This document shows positions 1-6,212 of a DNA stretch of 6,212 nucleotides, piece after piece (position 1 is the first letter of the stretch; the number at the start of each line of letters is the position of its first letter). The stretch lies in NCBI GenBank assembly GCA_024639745.1, contig JAHEHW010000115.1, forward strand, positions 1 to 6,212, in the 5' to 3' direction. Origin of the DNA: Salaquimonas sp. GTDB lineage: Bacteria > Pseudomonadota > Alphaproteobacteria > Rhizobiales > Rhizobiaceae. A program made the position numbers and the translations under genes. The notes beneath the pieces were generated by a model that was given only the letters and a program-made list of their open reading frames with translations, had not been told where the DNA came from and ran no database searches.

Positions 1-668
1 AGGAAATCACCTATATGTCGTATAGCGGCGGCAACCCCAAAGTCTATTTGCGTCAGATTGAAACCGGCCAATACGATATCGTCGGAAACTTCCCGGGCAT
101 GACCTTTTCCCCGCGTTTTTCTCCGGACGGCCTGAAAATCATCATGAGCCTCAATAGCGATGGGATTTCCAATATCTACACAATGGATCTCAGATCGCGG
201 AACACGACGCGGCTGACCAATTCGACAGCGATTGATACGGGCCCCTCCTATTCGCCGGACGGCAGCCAGGTCGTATTCGAGTCGGATCGGGGAGGGCGCC
301 AGCAGCTTTATGTTATGAACGCGGTTGGTAGCAATCCGCAACGCATTTCATTTGGAACCGGCAGCTATTCCACGCCGGTATGGTCACCGAGGGGCGACCT
401 GATTGCTTTCACCAAGCAGCAGGGCGGAAAGTTTCTGATTGGCGTTATGGAGCCTGATGGTTCCGGCGAGCGCATCCTGACAGAGGGTTATCACAACGAG
501 GGGCCGACCTGGTCGCCGAATGGCCGGGTCTTGATGTTCTTTCGGGAATCCCCCGGCGCTAATGGCGGTCCGAAGCTTTATTCGATCGACGTCACCGGCT
601 ACAATGAGCGGCAGATCCCGACTCCGAATTTCGCGTCTGATCCGGCTTGGTCGCCGTTGCTAAATTGA
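1..668 (+). CDS. tolB: Tol-Pal system beta-propeller protein TolB, C-terminal part (5' end outside window)
   Basis: TolB is the periplasmic beta-propeller of the Tol-Pal envelope machine. It binds Pal and the TolA/colicin side and takes part in outer-membrane constriction at division. The frame is open from base 3 (first full codon GAA) to TGA at 666-668, giving 221 residues, about the C-terminal half of a protein usually near 430 aa. The propeller blades are marked by repeated PD40-type motifs: FSPDG, YSPDG, WSPRG, WSPNG and a final WSPLL just before the stop. The opening [12 protein letters not shown] and the NFPGM segment are typical of TolB. The N-terminal domain and signal peptide lie upstream of the window, where tolQRA would be expected. 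Pal follows 212 bases later, so the two genes are near neighbours but not tightly coupled. No frameshift or odd composition is seen. Confidence 0.97.
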   Translation, partial: EITYMSYSGGNPKVYLRQIETGQYDIVGNFPGMTFSPRFSPDGLKIIMSLNSDGISNIYTMDLRSRNTTRLTNSTAIDTGPSYSPDGSQVVFESDRGGRQQLYVMNAVGSNPQRISFGTGSYSTPVWSPRGDLIAFTKQQGGKFLIGVMEPDGSGERILTEGYHNEGPTWSPNGRVLMFFRESPGANGGPKLYSIDVTGYNERQIPTPNFASDPAWSPLLN

Positions 669-826
669 TACGCCTATCAGTGGATCGAGCAGGATATCGG
701 GAACAAGGCCCTTGTGCCGCGCTTTCGCCGTATTCCCGTGGTGGTCGGAGCGCTAAATCAACCGGCCCGCCAACCGGCGGAGGGGCACCATTTAGATTTC
801 TTTTACCACGCTTCTTGGGGCTAGCT

Positions 827-843
827 TAACCGTTTAATGGTTA
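827..843. promoter_or_regulatory. Inverted repeat TAACC-N7-GGTTA upstream of pal, possible operator or promoter element
   Basis: TAACC (827-831) and GGTTA (839-843) are perfect inverted repeats around the AT-rich GTTTAAT. The loop contains TTTAAT (833-838), which matches the -10 consensus at five of six positions, but no good -35 lies 16-18 bases upstream. The site ends 37 bases before the pal start. A regulatory role is inference from symmetry and position only; a five-base half-site can arise by chance. Confidence 0.25.
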
Positions 844-865
844 TTGAAACATGAATGCACTCATT

Positions 866-872
866 AAAGGAG
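866..872 (+). promoter_or_regulatory. Ribosome binding site of pal (decides the start)
   Basis: AAAGGAG lies 8 bases before ATG 881, a near-ideal Shine-Dalgarno. An in-frame ATG at 851 lies upstream of this site, lacks one of its own, and would add ten residues in front of the lipoprotein signal. The motif therefore selects 881. Confidence 0.85.
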
Positions 873-880
873 TTGGAACG

Positions 881-1381
881 ATGCTTACCGCACGTTCAGT
901 ACTACCGAAATTTTCAATCGTCTTTCTTTCGATGTTCCTCGCGCTTGCCGGCTGCGCATCGAAAAAGACGCTTCCGGACAATGCTGGCGGGCTCGGGCTA
1001 AACGGCGCGACCCCAGGTTCTCAGCAAGATTTCACCGTCAATGTGGGCGACCGCGTGTTCTTTGATACGGATTCTTCTTCGTTGTCGCCAACGGCAATTG
1101 CCACCCTCGACAAACAGGCACAATGGCTGGCTCGTTACACGAACTATCCGATTACGATCGAGGGACACGCAGACGAACGCGGTACCCGCGAATATAACAT
1201 TGCACTCGGCGCACGGCGCGCAGCTGCGGTTCGCGATTACCTTGCCTCCCGTGGCGTTCCAAGAAGCCGGATTCAGACGATCTCTTACGGTAAAGAGCGG
1301 CCTGTTGCGGTCTGCAACGACATCTCCTGCTGGTCGCAGAACCGGCGTGCCGTCACGGTTCTAACGGGACCGACGGGTTGA
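881..1381 (+). CDS. pal: Peptidoglycan-associated outer-membrane lipoprotein Pal
   Basis: Pal anchors the outer membrane to peptidoglycan and is the outer-membrane partner of TolB in the Tol-Pal system. The product is 166 aa, close to the usual 165-175. A lipoprotein signal (charged start, hydrophobic 11-23) ends in the lipobox L22-A23-G24-C25, with Cys25 the predicted lipidated residue. Ala26 follows, so there is no inner-membrane retention Asp. An OmpA-like peptidoglycan-binding domain covers about 55-162. It includes VFFDTDS, the core ITIEGHADERGTREYN with the Asp that binds diaminopimelate, and the conserved GARRA helix with Arg. The two cysteines in AVCNDISCWSQNRRA near the C-terminus match alphaproteobacterial Pal. 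It follows tolB by 212 bases and is closed by its own terminator, so it probably forms the 3' end of a tol transcript or a separate unit. Confidence 0.98.
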   Translation: MLTARSVLPKFSIVFLSMFLALAGCASKKTLPDNAGGLGLNGATPGSQQDFTVNVGDRVFFDTDSSSLSPTAIATLDKQAQWLARYTNYPITIEGHADERGTREYNIALGARRAAAVRDYLASRGVPRSRIQTISYGKERPVAVCNDISCWSQNRRAVTVLTGPTG

Positions 1382-1407
1382 TCATCGAGTTTTTGGAACG
1401 TGATTTT

Positions 1408-1439
1408 AAAGGGCGACGCGTTCTGCGATCGCCCTTTTT
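1408..1439 (+). terminator. Strong rho-independent terminator after pal
   Basis: AAAGGGCGA (1408-1416) pairs perfectly with TCGCCCTTT (1429-1437). An inner CGC (1417-1419) pairs with GCG (1425-1427) around a short loop, leaving A1428 bulged, and the stem runs into TTTTT (1435-1439). It starts 27 bases after the pal stop. The GC-rich stem plus T-run is textbook, and it implies that cpoB and later genes are mostly transcribed from another promoter. Confidence 0.85.
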
Positions 1440-1577
1440 CGCGCCTTGTGTCGTGACCTTGTGCGGTCTGCGCAGTGTCATGAAAATTTGACGCCCGGGC
1501 CGGGCTTTCGGCTACTGAACGCGCTAAATGGCGGCGTATGCGGTATTGTTTGGATTTTTTGGACCGTAGAAACGCCC

Positions 1578-2015
1578 ATGGCCACCTCAATTTTCCGTAA
1601 CCGCGTGATTGCAAGCTGTTTGGCCTTTGGAACGCTAGTGTTCCTTGCTTCGCCTTCACATGTTTTAGCGGATTGCGGAATTTCCGAACAGACCGCGGTC
1701 GGCCCGAATGAGCAGGAAGCCAGCCCTATCGCAACGCAGAAGATCAAAGCGGATATTCTCAGAGGTAACGGTGTAGAGGACCTTCGAAACATCCAATATT
1801 CGATGTCGGGATGTCTATATCTGGACGATGGCACAAACCGCGTCCAATGTACGGTGCGCGGGGATTTTTGCGTCACTCCGAAAGTCGGTCCGCAACTGGG
1901 GTTGGGTCCGATTCCTGCACGCGCAACGCCGCCCGCTACCTCAGGTCAAAGACCTGCCCTAATCCCGATCCCAAGCACACCGCAGCAGGGCTGCGTCACC
2001 TTCCGGGCGAGGTAA
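1578..2015 (+). CDS. Exported Cys-rich hypothetical protein, intact 5' part of a frameshifted gene
   Basis: Family not recognised. ATG 1578 gives 145 aa with a clear Sec signal peptide: Arg near the start, hydrophobic 10-24, and a likely cut after VLA at residue 31. The protein should therefore be periplasmic or secreted. The mature part has Cys33, Cys79, Cys91 and Cys98 forming one unit, then a Pro-rich linker (about 100-136), then Cys139, after which the frame stops at TAA 2013-2015. No strong Shine-Dalgarno precedes 1578. The frame is open upstream to a TTG at 1446, but the signal peptide fits 1578. Pro-rich composition and GC-rich third positions near the end support real coding up to about 2005. 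The stop falls a few residues into what looks like a second Cys unit, so this is probably the truncated front of a longer protein. It could still be made and exported. Confidence 0.6.
   Translation: MATSIFRNRVIASCLAFGTLVFLASPSHVLADCGISEQTAVGPNEQEASPIATQKIKADILRGNGVEDLRNIQYSMSGCLYLDDGTNRVQCTVRGDFCVTPKVGPQLGLGPIPARATPPATSGQRPALIPIPSTPQQGCVTFRAR
1674..1871 (+). repeat. Cys unit A (protein-level repeat)
   Basis: Unit A runs from Cys33 to Cys98 of the exported protein. Its pattern is C-x45-C-x11-C-x6-C. Residues 46-60 (QEASPIATQKIKADI) align without gap to 15 residues of unit B. The DNA of the two units is diverged, so this is an old duplication visible only in protein. Four cysteines suggest two disulfides in the periplasm (inference). 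Confidence 0.6.
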
Positions 2016-2176
2016 CAGCATCCAGCCAACAGCAGGCGACCAGCTTTGCCAACAATACGTTGATGCAGACTTTCGCTCAAAGAGGATTGCAACCGGCATC
2101 CTCGAGTCAGACGGTGTGCGCCGCCAGCGCCGATGGCCGGGGTCGAATCAGCTGCACGGCATCGATAAGAACCTGC
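1992..2176 (+). repeat. Cys unit B (protein-level repeat, interrupted by the frameshift)
   Basis: Unit B starts with TGC 1992-1994 in frame 0 and continues in the -1 frame through TGC codons at 2117, 2153 and 2174. With one base restored its pattern is C-x41-C-x11-C-x6-C, four residues shorter than unit A in the first interval. The matching segment is QQATSFANNTLMQTF. The tail CAASADGRGRISCTASIRTC matches unit A at D, G, R, I/V, C, T and C. Confidence 0.6.
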
Positions 2177-2257
2177 CGCTATTTTGTTGCCTTGCACTGG
2201 GCGTTTGGTGCTAGCAAAAGCTTGCTGTGGCCGACACCAAAATTTTGTCGCAGTTAG

Positions 2258-2394
2258 GCGCTTGAACGAGAAAAGGAAAAGATGCGTTGGGGACTTGTTG
2301 AACTGTCCCCGCGCGGCTAGTTTTCGAAACTCTAGATCAAGGCGTCCAGCAAGTTCGTGTTCTTTGTGAACTTGTCGCCTCCCGGTAGATATTG
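2258..2394. other. Spacer upstream of cpoB with three short inverted repeats
   Basis: No gene is seen between the broken Cys-protein gene and cpoB. Three inverted repeats are present: GGGGAC/GTCCCC (2289-2294 and 2305-2310, loop 10), AGTTT-TCG-AAACT (2319-2331) and CAAGTTC/GAACTTG (2350-2356 and 2368-2374, loop 11). None is followed immediately by a T-run, so they are poor intrinsic terminators. They may form a structured leader for cpoB or be protein-binding sites. A cpoB promoter is expected somewhere here because of the pal terminator, but I cannot place one. Confidence 0.4.
2350..2374. repeat. Seven-base inverted repeat just upstream of cpoB
   Basis: CAAGTTC (2350-2356) and GAACTTG (2368-2374) are perfect inverted copies separated by 11 bases. 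The right arm ends 20 bases before ATG 2395, close to the expected translation-initiation region. In RNA it could form a hairpin just ahead of the ribosome site; in DNA it could be an operator. Function is inference. Confidence 0.35.
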
Positions 2395-3411
2395 ATGTTG
2401 AAATCAGATTTTAGATTATCACGGCTGAAGCATTTGGCGCCGGTTTTTGTGGTATCCACGATGATAACGTGCCCGGCTTGGGCAGGACCGGTTGTTCCGC
2501 TGCTGCCGGCAGATATCGTCGCTCCTGCGAATGATGCTCTGATTGTGGTTCCCGTACAGGCGGCCGATCCTCAGTTTCGGATCAACCAGCTTGAAGAGCA
2601 GATGCGCCAGCTTAACGGCAAGGTTGAAGAAATGACCTTCCAAATGCTGCAGCTTCAAGAGCAGCTCCGGCGCATGCAGGAAGATAATGAGTTTCGTTTC
2701 CAAGAACTCGAACAGCGTGGCGATCTAGGCTCCGGAGGTGGCGGCAGCACCGGTGGCGATGACCCGGGAAAGTCATCGGCGTCTGATGCCGGAACTGGCC
2801 AGGCATCGGGCGGCGGAACGGGCCGGCGCTCAATTGGCGATGTCATTGAGCAGGAAGGTACGCCGCAGAATGGTGACGGAACAAGCGCCGGGGCCGGACA
2901 GGCTCCGCGCGAACTGGGCACGCTGACCTTTGACGAGAATGGCAATATTTTGGGATCCGGATTTGGTCAGCCGATTGACCTTCTAGGAACGCAGTCAGGC
3001 ACGTCAGAGGGGTTGCCCGATTCTCCCGATGGGCTTTTCGATCTTGGATACCAGTACGTACAGGCCGGAGAATATGACCAAGCGCAGCAGGTTTTCGAAA
3101 CCTACGGGTCGCGGTATCCGGATGGGGACAGGGCGCCTGAAGCCAATTTCTGGCTTGGCGAAAGCATGCTTGCGCGGGGAGACTTTCAGTCAGCAGCGCG
3201 AATTTTTCTCAACAATCACAAGCTTCATCCCGATGGAGCGCTGGCAGCCGAAAACCTGCTGAAACTTGGCGTTTCCCTATCCGGTCTTGGGCAGCGGGAA
3301 CTTGCCTGCGCAACGCTTGCCGAAGTGCCGAAGAAATATCCTGATCTTTCGAATGCATTGCAGAAACGCGTGGTAGTTGAACAACGTGCCGCCCAGTGCA
3401 AGAGTGGATAA
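2395..3411 (+). CDS. cpoB: Tol-Pal-associated periplasmic protein CpoB (YbgF)
   Basis: CpoB is the periplasmic Tol partner. In E. coli it links outer-membrane constriction to PBP1B at the septum. The product is 338 aa. A signal peptide ends at about AWA30. A coiled coil lies at about 60-108, rich in Leu, Gln and Glu heptads, and is the trimerising N-terminal domain. A long Gly/Ser/Asp-rich linker covers about 109-205. A TPR domain follows at about 212-335, with DGLFDLGYQYVQAGEYDQAQ and the second repeat NFWLGESMLARGDFQSAA. The E. coli protein is about 263 aa, and the extra length here is mostly the linker. ATG 2395 is chosen over the adjacent TTG 2392; the only ribosome-site hint is GGTAGA at 2384-2389. 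It does not directly follow pal as usual but comes after the 1 kb Cys-protein region. tilS starts one base after its stop. Confidence 0.95.
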   Translation: MLKSDFRLSRLKHLAPVFVVSTMITCPAWAGPVVPLLPADIVAPANDALIVVPVQAADPQFRINQLEEQMRQLNGKVEEMTFQMLQLQEQLRRMQEDNEFRFQELEQRGDLGSGGGGSTGGDDPGKSSASDAGTGQASGGGTGRRSIGDVIEQEGTPQNGDGTSAGAGQAPRELGTLTFDENGNILGSGFGQPIDLLGTQSGTSEGLPDSPDGLFDLGYQYVQAGEYDQAQQVFETYGSRYPDGDRAPEANFWLGESMLARGDFQSAARIFLNNHKLHPDGALAAENLLKLGVSLSGLGQRELACATLAEVPKKYPDLSNALQKRVVVEQRAAQCKSG

Positions 3412-3412
3412 C

Positions 3413-4771
3413 GTGAAAGCACTCGTCGATTCCTGTTTTGCAGATATTCCGACCGACCAACCGGTGCTTGTCGCCGTATCGGGGGGAGGAGATTCGCTTG
3501 CTATGCTTCTGCTCGCGGAAGCATGGGCCAGGCAACTGGGATGCGAATTGCAGGCGGTTACGGTGGACCACGGGCTCAGACCTGAATCGGCGGCGGAAGC
3601 AGCATTTGTGGCGAGCATTTGTGCGGGCTTGAACCTCCCTCATGTAACCCTTTGTTGGGACGGGCACAAACCTGCCTTTGGCATTCAGGAGGCGGCGCGT
3701 TACTCCCGGTACAGCCTGCTGGACGAATTTGCCCATGAAATCGGCGGGGATGTCATATTGACCGGCCACACGCTCGATGATCAGGCAGAGACACTGATGA
3801 TGCGGGTATCCCGATCTCACGGAGAGGGCGATGGCCGGGGTCTTGCCGGAATGTCTCGTGAGACCTTCCTGTATGGTGGTGTACGGATCATTCGGCCATT
3901 GCTCAAGGTTAGTCGGAAGGCGCTGAGGCAGGTCTTGCGCGATTTTTCGCAACCATGGATCGAAGACCCTTCAAACGAAGACGACAGCTATGAGCGCGTC
4001 CGCGTGCGCCGGTATCTTGCTGAGAATGAAGAGGTCAATCAGCGACTGCTGCATTTCGGAGCGCTTTGCGGTCGATTCCGACAGGTGCAGGCACAAGATG
4101 CGGCTATGCTGCTTGAGCAATCTCTGCGGATCGATCCGGGGCCCGTATTTACTGTCGATCGGGATTTCGTGGCGCGGCTGAAAAATCCGGCTGACACCGT
4201 CGCCTGGCACGCGGCGCAGGTCTTGCTTGCGCTTGCTGGCGGGCAATCCATGCTGTTACCGCGTCGTCGACTACGGCCTTTGCGGGAACTTGTTGGAACC
4301 GGCAGTGCGGATAATACCAGCAAGGGGACCTTGGCCGGCTGTGTCGTTGAGAGACACGGGGAGATTTTGCGGGTGTTCCGGGAAAGCCGGAACATTACGA
4401 CAGTTCTTCTTGAACCCGGAGAAACGGCGATCTGGGATGGACGGCTTCATGTTCATAACGGTTCTGCGCTGCCGATACTGATCGAGTCCGGTTCGGTGTC
4501 GCAAATCCGTTCCTTCGAACGGCTTCGCGAACGCCGCTACAAGGTGCCGCTGCGCAGCGCACTGTATTCGACACCAATTATACACACGCAAACGCTGGGG
4601 GAGCGGCATCCGCCGCATCTGCCGCTTGTCGAAGCCGGGGCGTTACCAAAAGGGATCGAAGTTCGCATGGCTGCGCCGGCCCTGGAGCATTTCAGTCCCG
4701 CCTTCGACGCAGCCCTAAGAGGTTTCGTCAGGTCGTTGGATCGCTATACGGCGGCAAGTCTGCAGCCCTGA
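3413..4771 (+). CDS. tilS: tRNA(Ile)-lysidine synthase TilS
   Basis: TilS uses ATP and lysine to convert C34 of tRNA-Ile(CAU) to lysidine, switching its decoding from AUG to AUA and its charging from Met to Ile. It is cytoplasmic and normally essential. From GTG 3413 the product is 452 aa, in the family range. The N-type ATP pyrophosphatase domain shows the PP-loop SGGGDS (23-28), VDHGLR (51-56) and TGHTLDDQAET (117-127). An IEDPSNED segment follows, with a less conserved C-terminal tRNA-binding part. Start choice is uncertain. GTG 3413 follows the cpoB stop by one base with AAGAGTGGA upstream and leaves a normal 22 residues before the PP-loop. In-frame TTG 3377, GTG 3386 and GTG 3404 lie inside cpoB and lack better ribosome sites. 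The tight junction suggests translational coupling to cpoB. Confidence 0.93.
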   Translation: MKALVDSCFADIPTDQPVLVAVSGGGDSLAMLLLAEAWARQLGCELQAVTVDHGLRPESAAEAAFVASICAGLNLPHVTLCWDGHKPAFGIQEAARYSRYSLLDEFAHEIGGDVILTGHTLDDQAETLMMRVSRSHGEGDGRGLAGMSRETFLYGGVRIIRPLLKVSRKALRQVLRDFSQPWIEDPSNEDDSYERVRVRRYLAENEEVNQRLLHFGALCGRFRQVQAQDAAMLLEQSLRIDPGPVFTVDRDFVARLKNPADTVAWHAAQVLLALAGGQSMLLPRRRLRPLRELVGTGSADNTSKGTLAGCVVERHGEILRVFRESRNITTVLLEPGETAIWDGRLHVHNGSALPILIESGSVSQIRSFERLRERRYKVPLRSALYSTPIIHTQTLGERHPPHLPLVEAGALPKGIEVRMAAPALEHFSPAFDAALRGFVRSLDRYTAASLQP

Positions 4772-4840
4772 TTTTGAATTCGGGATCAGGCGGGGAAAAG
4801 AAAGAATGTCCCTTAAAGCAGGAATTTGTGTCGCATTGCC

Positions 4841-4869
4841 TTGGCAAGGCTGTCATGTGTTCCTATTTT
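4841..4869 (+). promoter_or_regulatory. Candidate sigma70-type promoter for ftsH
   Basis: TTGGCA (4841-4846, five of six to TTGACA) is followed after exactly 17 bases by TATTTT (4864-4869, four of six to TATAAT). Transcription would begin near 4876, giving a leader of about 60 bases before ATG 4938. The -35 overlaps a small inverted repeat, GCCTT-GGC-AAGGC (4838-4850). This is the best promoter-like pair in the window, but it is judged by eye only. Confidence 0.5.
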
Positions 4870-4937
4870 GGTAACAATCCTGTGCAACAAGGGACGCTTG
4901 CGAAAACGTCTCTCATGACACCCCGGGAAAGGGTAGT

Positions 4938-6212
<1,275 letters not shown>

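Larger units (their letters stand above)
669..880. other. tolB-pal intergenic spacer
   Basis: These 212 bases contain no credible gene. A short open frame from about 647 to 829 has no ribosome binding site and a low-complexity, Pro/Gly-rich product. Small hairpins can be drawn at 703-715 (ACAAG/CTTGT, 3-base loop) and 767-780 (CCGCC/GGCGG, 4-base loop). Neither is followed directly by a T-run, so neither is a convincing tolB terminator. The last 90 bases are AT-richer, which fits a pal promoter, but no clear -35/-10 pair stands out. Confidence 0.6.
1578..2257 (+). pseudogene. Frameshifted two-unit Cys-rich secreted protein (whole remnant)
   Basis: After the frame-0 stop at 2015, coding-like sequence continues in the -1 frame to TAG 2255-2257. 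Adding one base between about 1995 and 2012, for example in the GGG at 2003-2005, yields one 226-residue protein. The second half then aligns with the first. Both units begin with Cys, carry a Q-[EQ]-A-[ST] motif exactly 13 residues later, and end in C-x11-C-x6-C with D, G, R, [VI] and CT at matching places. A two-base insertion event would put the register off by one, so a one-base loss fits best. The cause may be a true inactivating mutation or a sequence error; no slippery heptamer for programmed -1 frameshifting is visible. The last 24 residues or so before the stop contain one extra Cys and do not match unit A. Confidence 0.6.

Noticed and set aside
851..880. ATG 851 as the pal start
   Set aside because: The strong AAAGGAG lies downstream of it and serves ATG 881, which also gives a normal-length lipoprotein signal.
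1488..1516. TTGACG (1488-1493) with GCTACT (1511-1516) as promoter of the Cys-protein gene
   Set aside because: The -35 is good and spacing is 17, but the -10 matches only three of six; not strong enough to list as a feature.
1478..1876. A minus-strand open frame over the Cys-protein gene
   Set aside because: The plus strand has a clear signal peptide and an internal Cys repeat; the minus-strand product has no signal, domain or ribosome site.
2184..2369. Short plus-strand open frame between the Cys-protein remnant and cpoB
   Set aside because: It has no ribosome site, its translation is Arg/Ser-rich without features, and it crosses the inverted-repeat spacer.
3209..3952. A 247-codon open frame on the minus strand across the cpoB-tilS junction
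   Set aside because: It lies antisense to two well-supported genes, and its translation shows no recognisable domain. It is a shadow of GC-biased coding on the other strand.
4767..4790. CCTGAT/ATCAGG hairpin at the tilS stop as a terminator
   Set aside because: The six-base stem has a 12-base loop, overlaps the stop codon and is followed by purines rather than a T-run.
4897..4924. Heat-shock (sigma32-like) promoter before ftsH: CTTGCGA, 17 bases, CCCC
   Set aside because: The -35 has mismatches, the -10 resembles CCCCAT only in its C-run, and transcription would begin almost at the start codon, removing the ribosome site.

Overview
The window is a chromosomal envelope and tRNA-modification locus, read entirely on the + strand. 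Its order is tolB (3' part), pal, a small secreted-protein gene that appears broken, cpoB (ybgF), tilS, ftsH (5' part). The order tolB-pal-ybgF-tilS-ftsH, the Pal and FtsH sequences (for example Pal DERGTREYN and its C-terminal Cys pair) and the moderately GC-rich codon use point to an alphaproteobacterium, most likely of the Hyphomicrobiales (Rhizobium/Brucella-like). Genus cannot be fixed by eye.

Layout: 1-668 encodes the C-terminal beta-propeller of TolB. 669-880 is a 212-base spacer with a small inverted repeat and the pal ribosome binding site. 881-1381 is pal, closed by a strong intrinsic terminator at 1408-1439. 1382-2394 is about 1 kb lying between pal and cpoB. It holds an exported, cysteine-rich protein gene (1578-2015) whose reading continues in the -1 frame to 2257. 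The two halves are diverged copies of one four-cysteine unit, and their alignment implies that a single base is missing between about 1995 and 2012. 2258-2394 holds short inverted repeats in front of cpoB. cpoB (2395-3411) and tilS (3413-4771) are separated by one base and look translationally linked. A 166-base spacer with a reasonable sigma70-type promoter precedes ftsH (4938 to beyond the window end).

How the genes work together: TolB and Pal are the periplasmic and outer-membrane ends of the Tol-Pal machine that constricts the outer membrane at division. CpoB is the periplasmic Tol partner that links it to septal peptidoglycan synthesis. TilS makes lysidine in tRNA-Ile(CAU), an essential decoding modification. 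FtsH is the membrane AAA+ zinc protease. The housekeeping genes look ordinary. The point worth attention is the broken two-unit Cys-rich secreted protein placed inside the otherwise conserved pal-cpoB junction.
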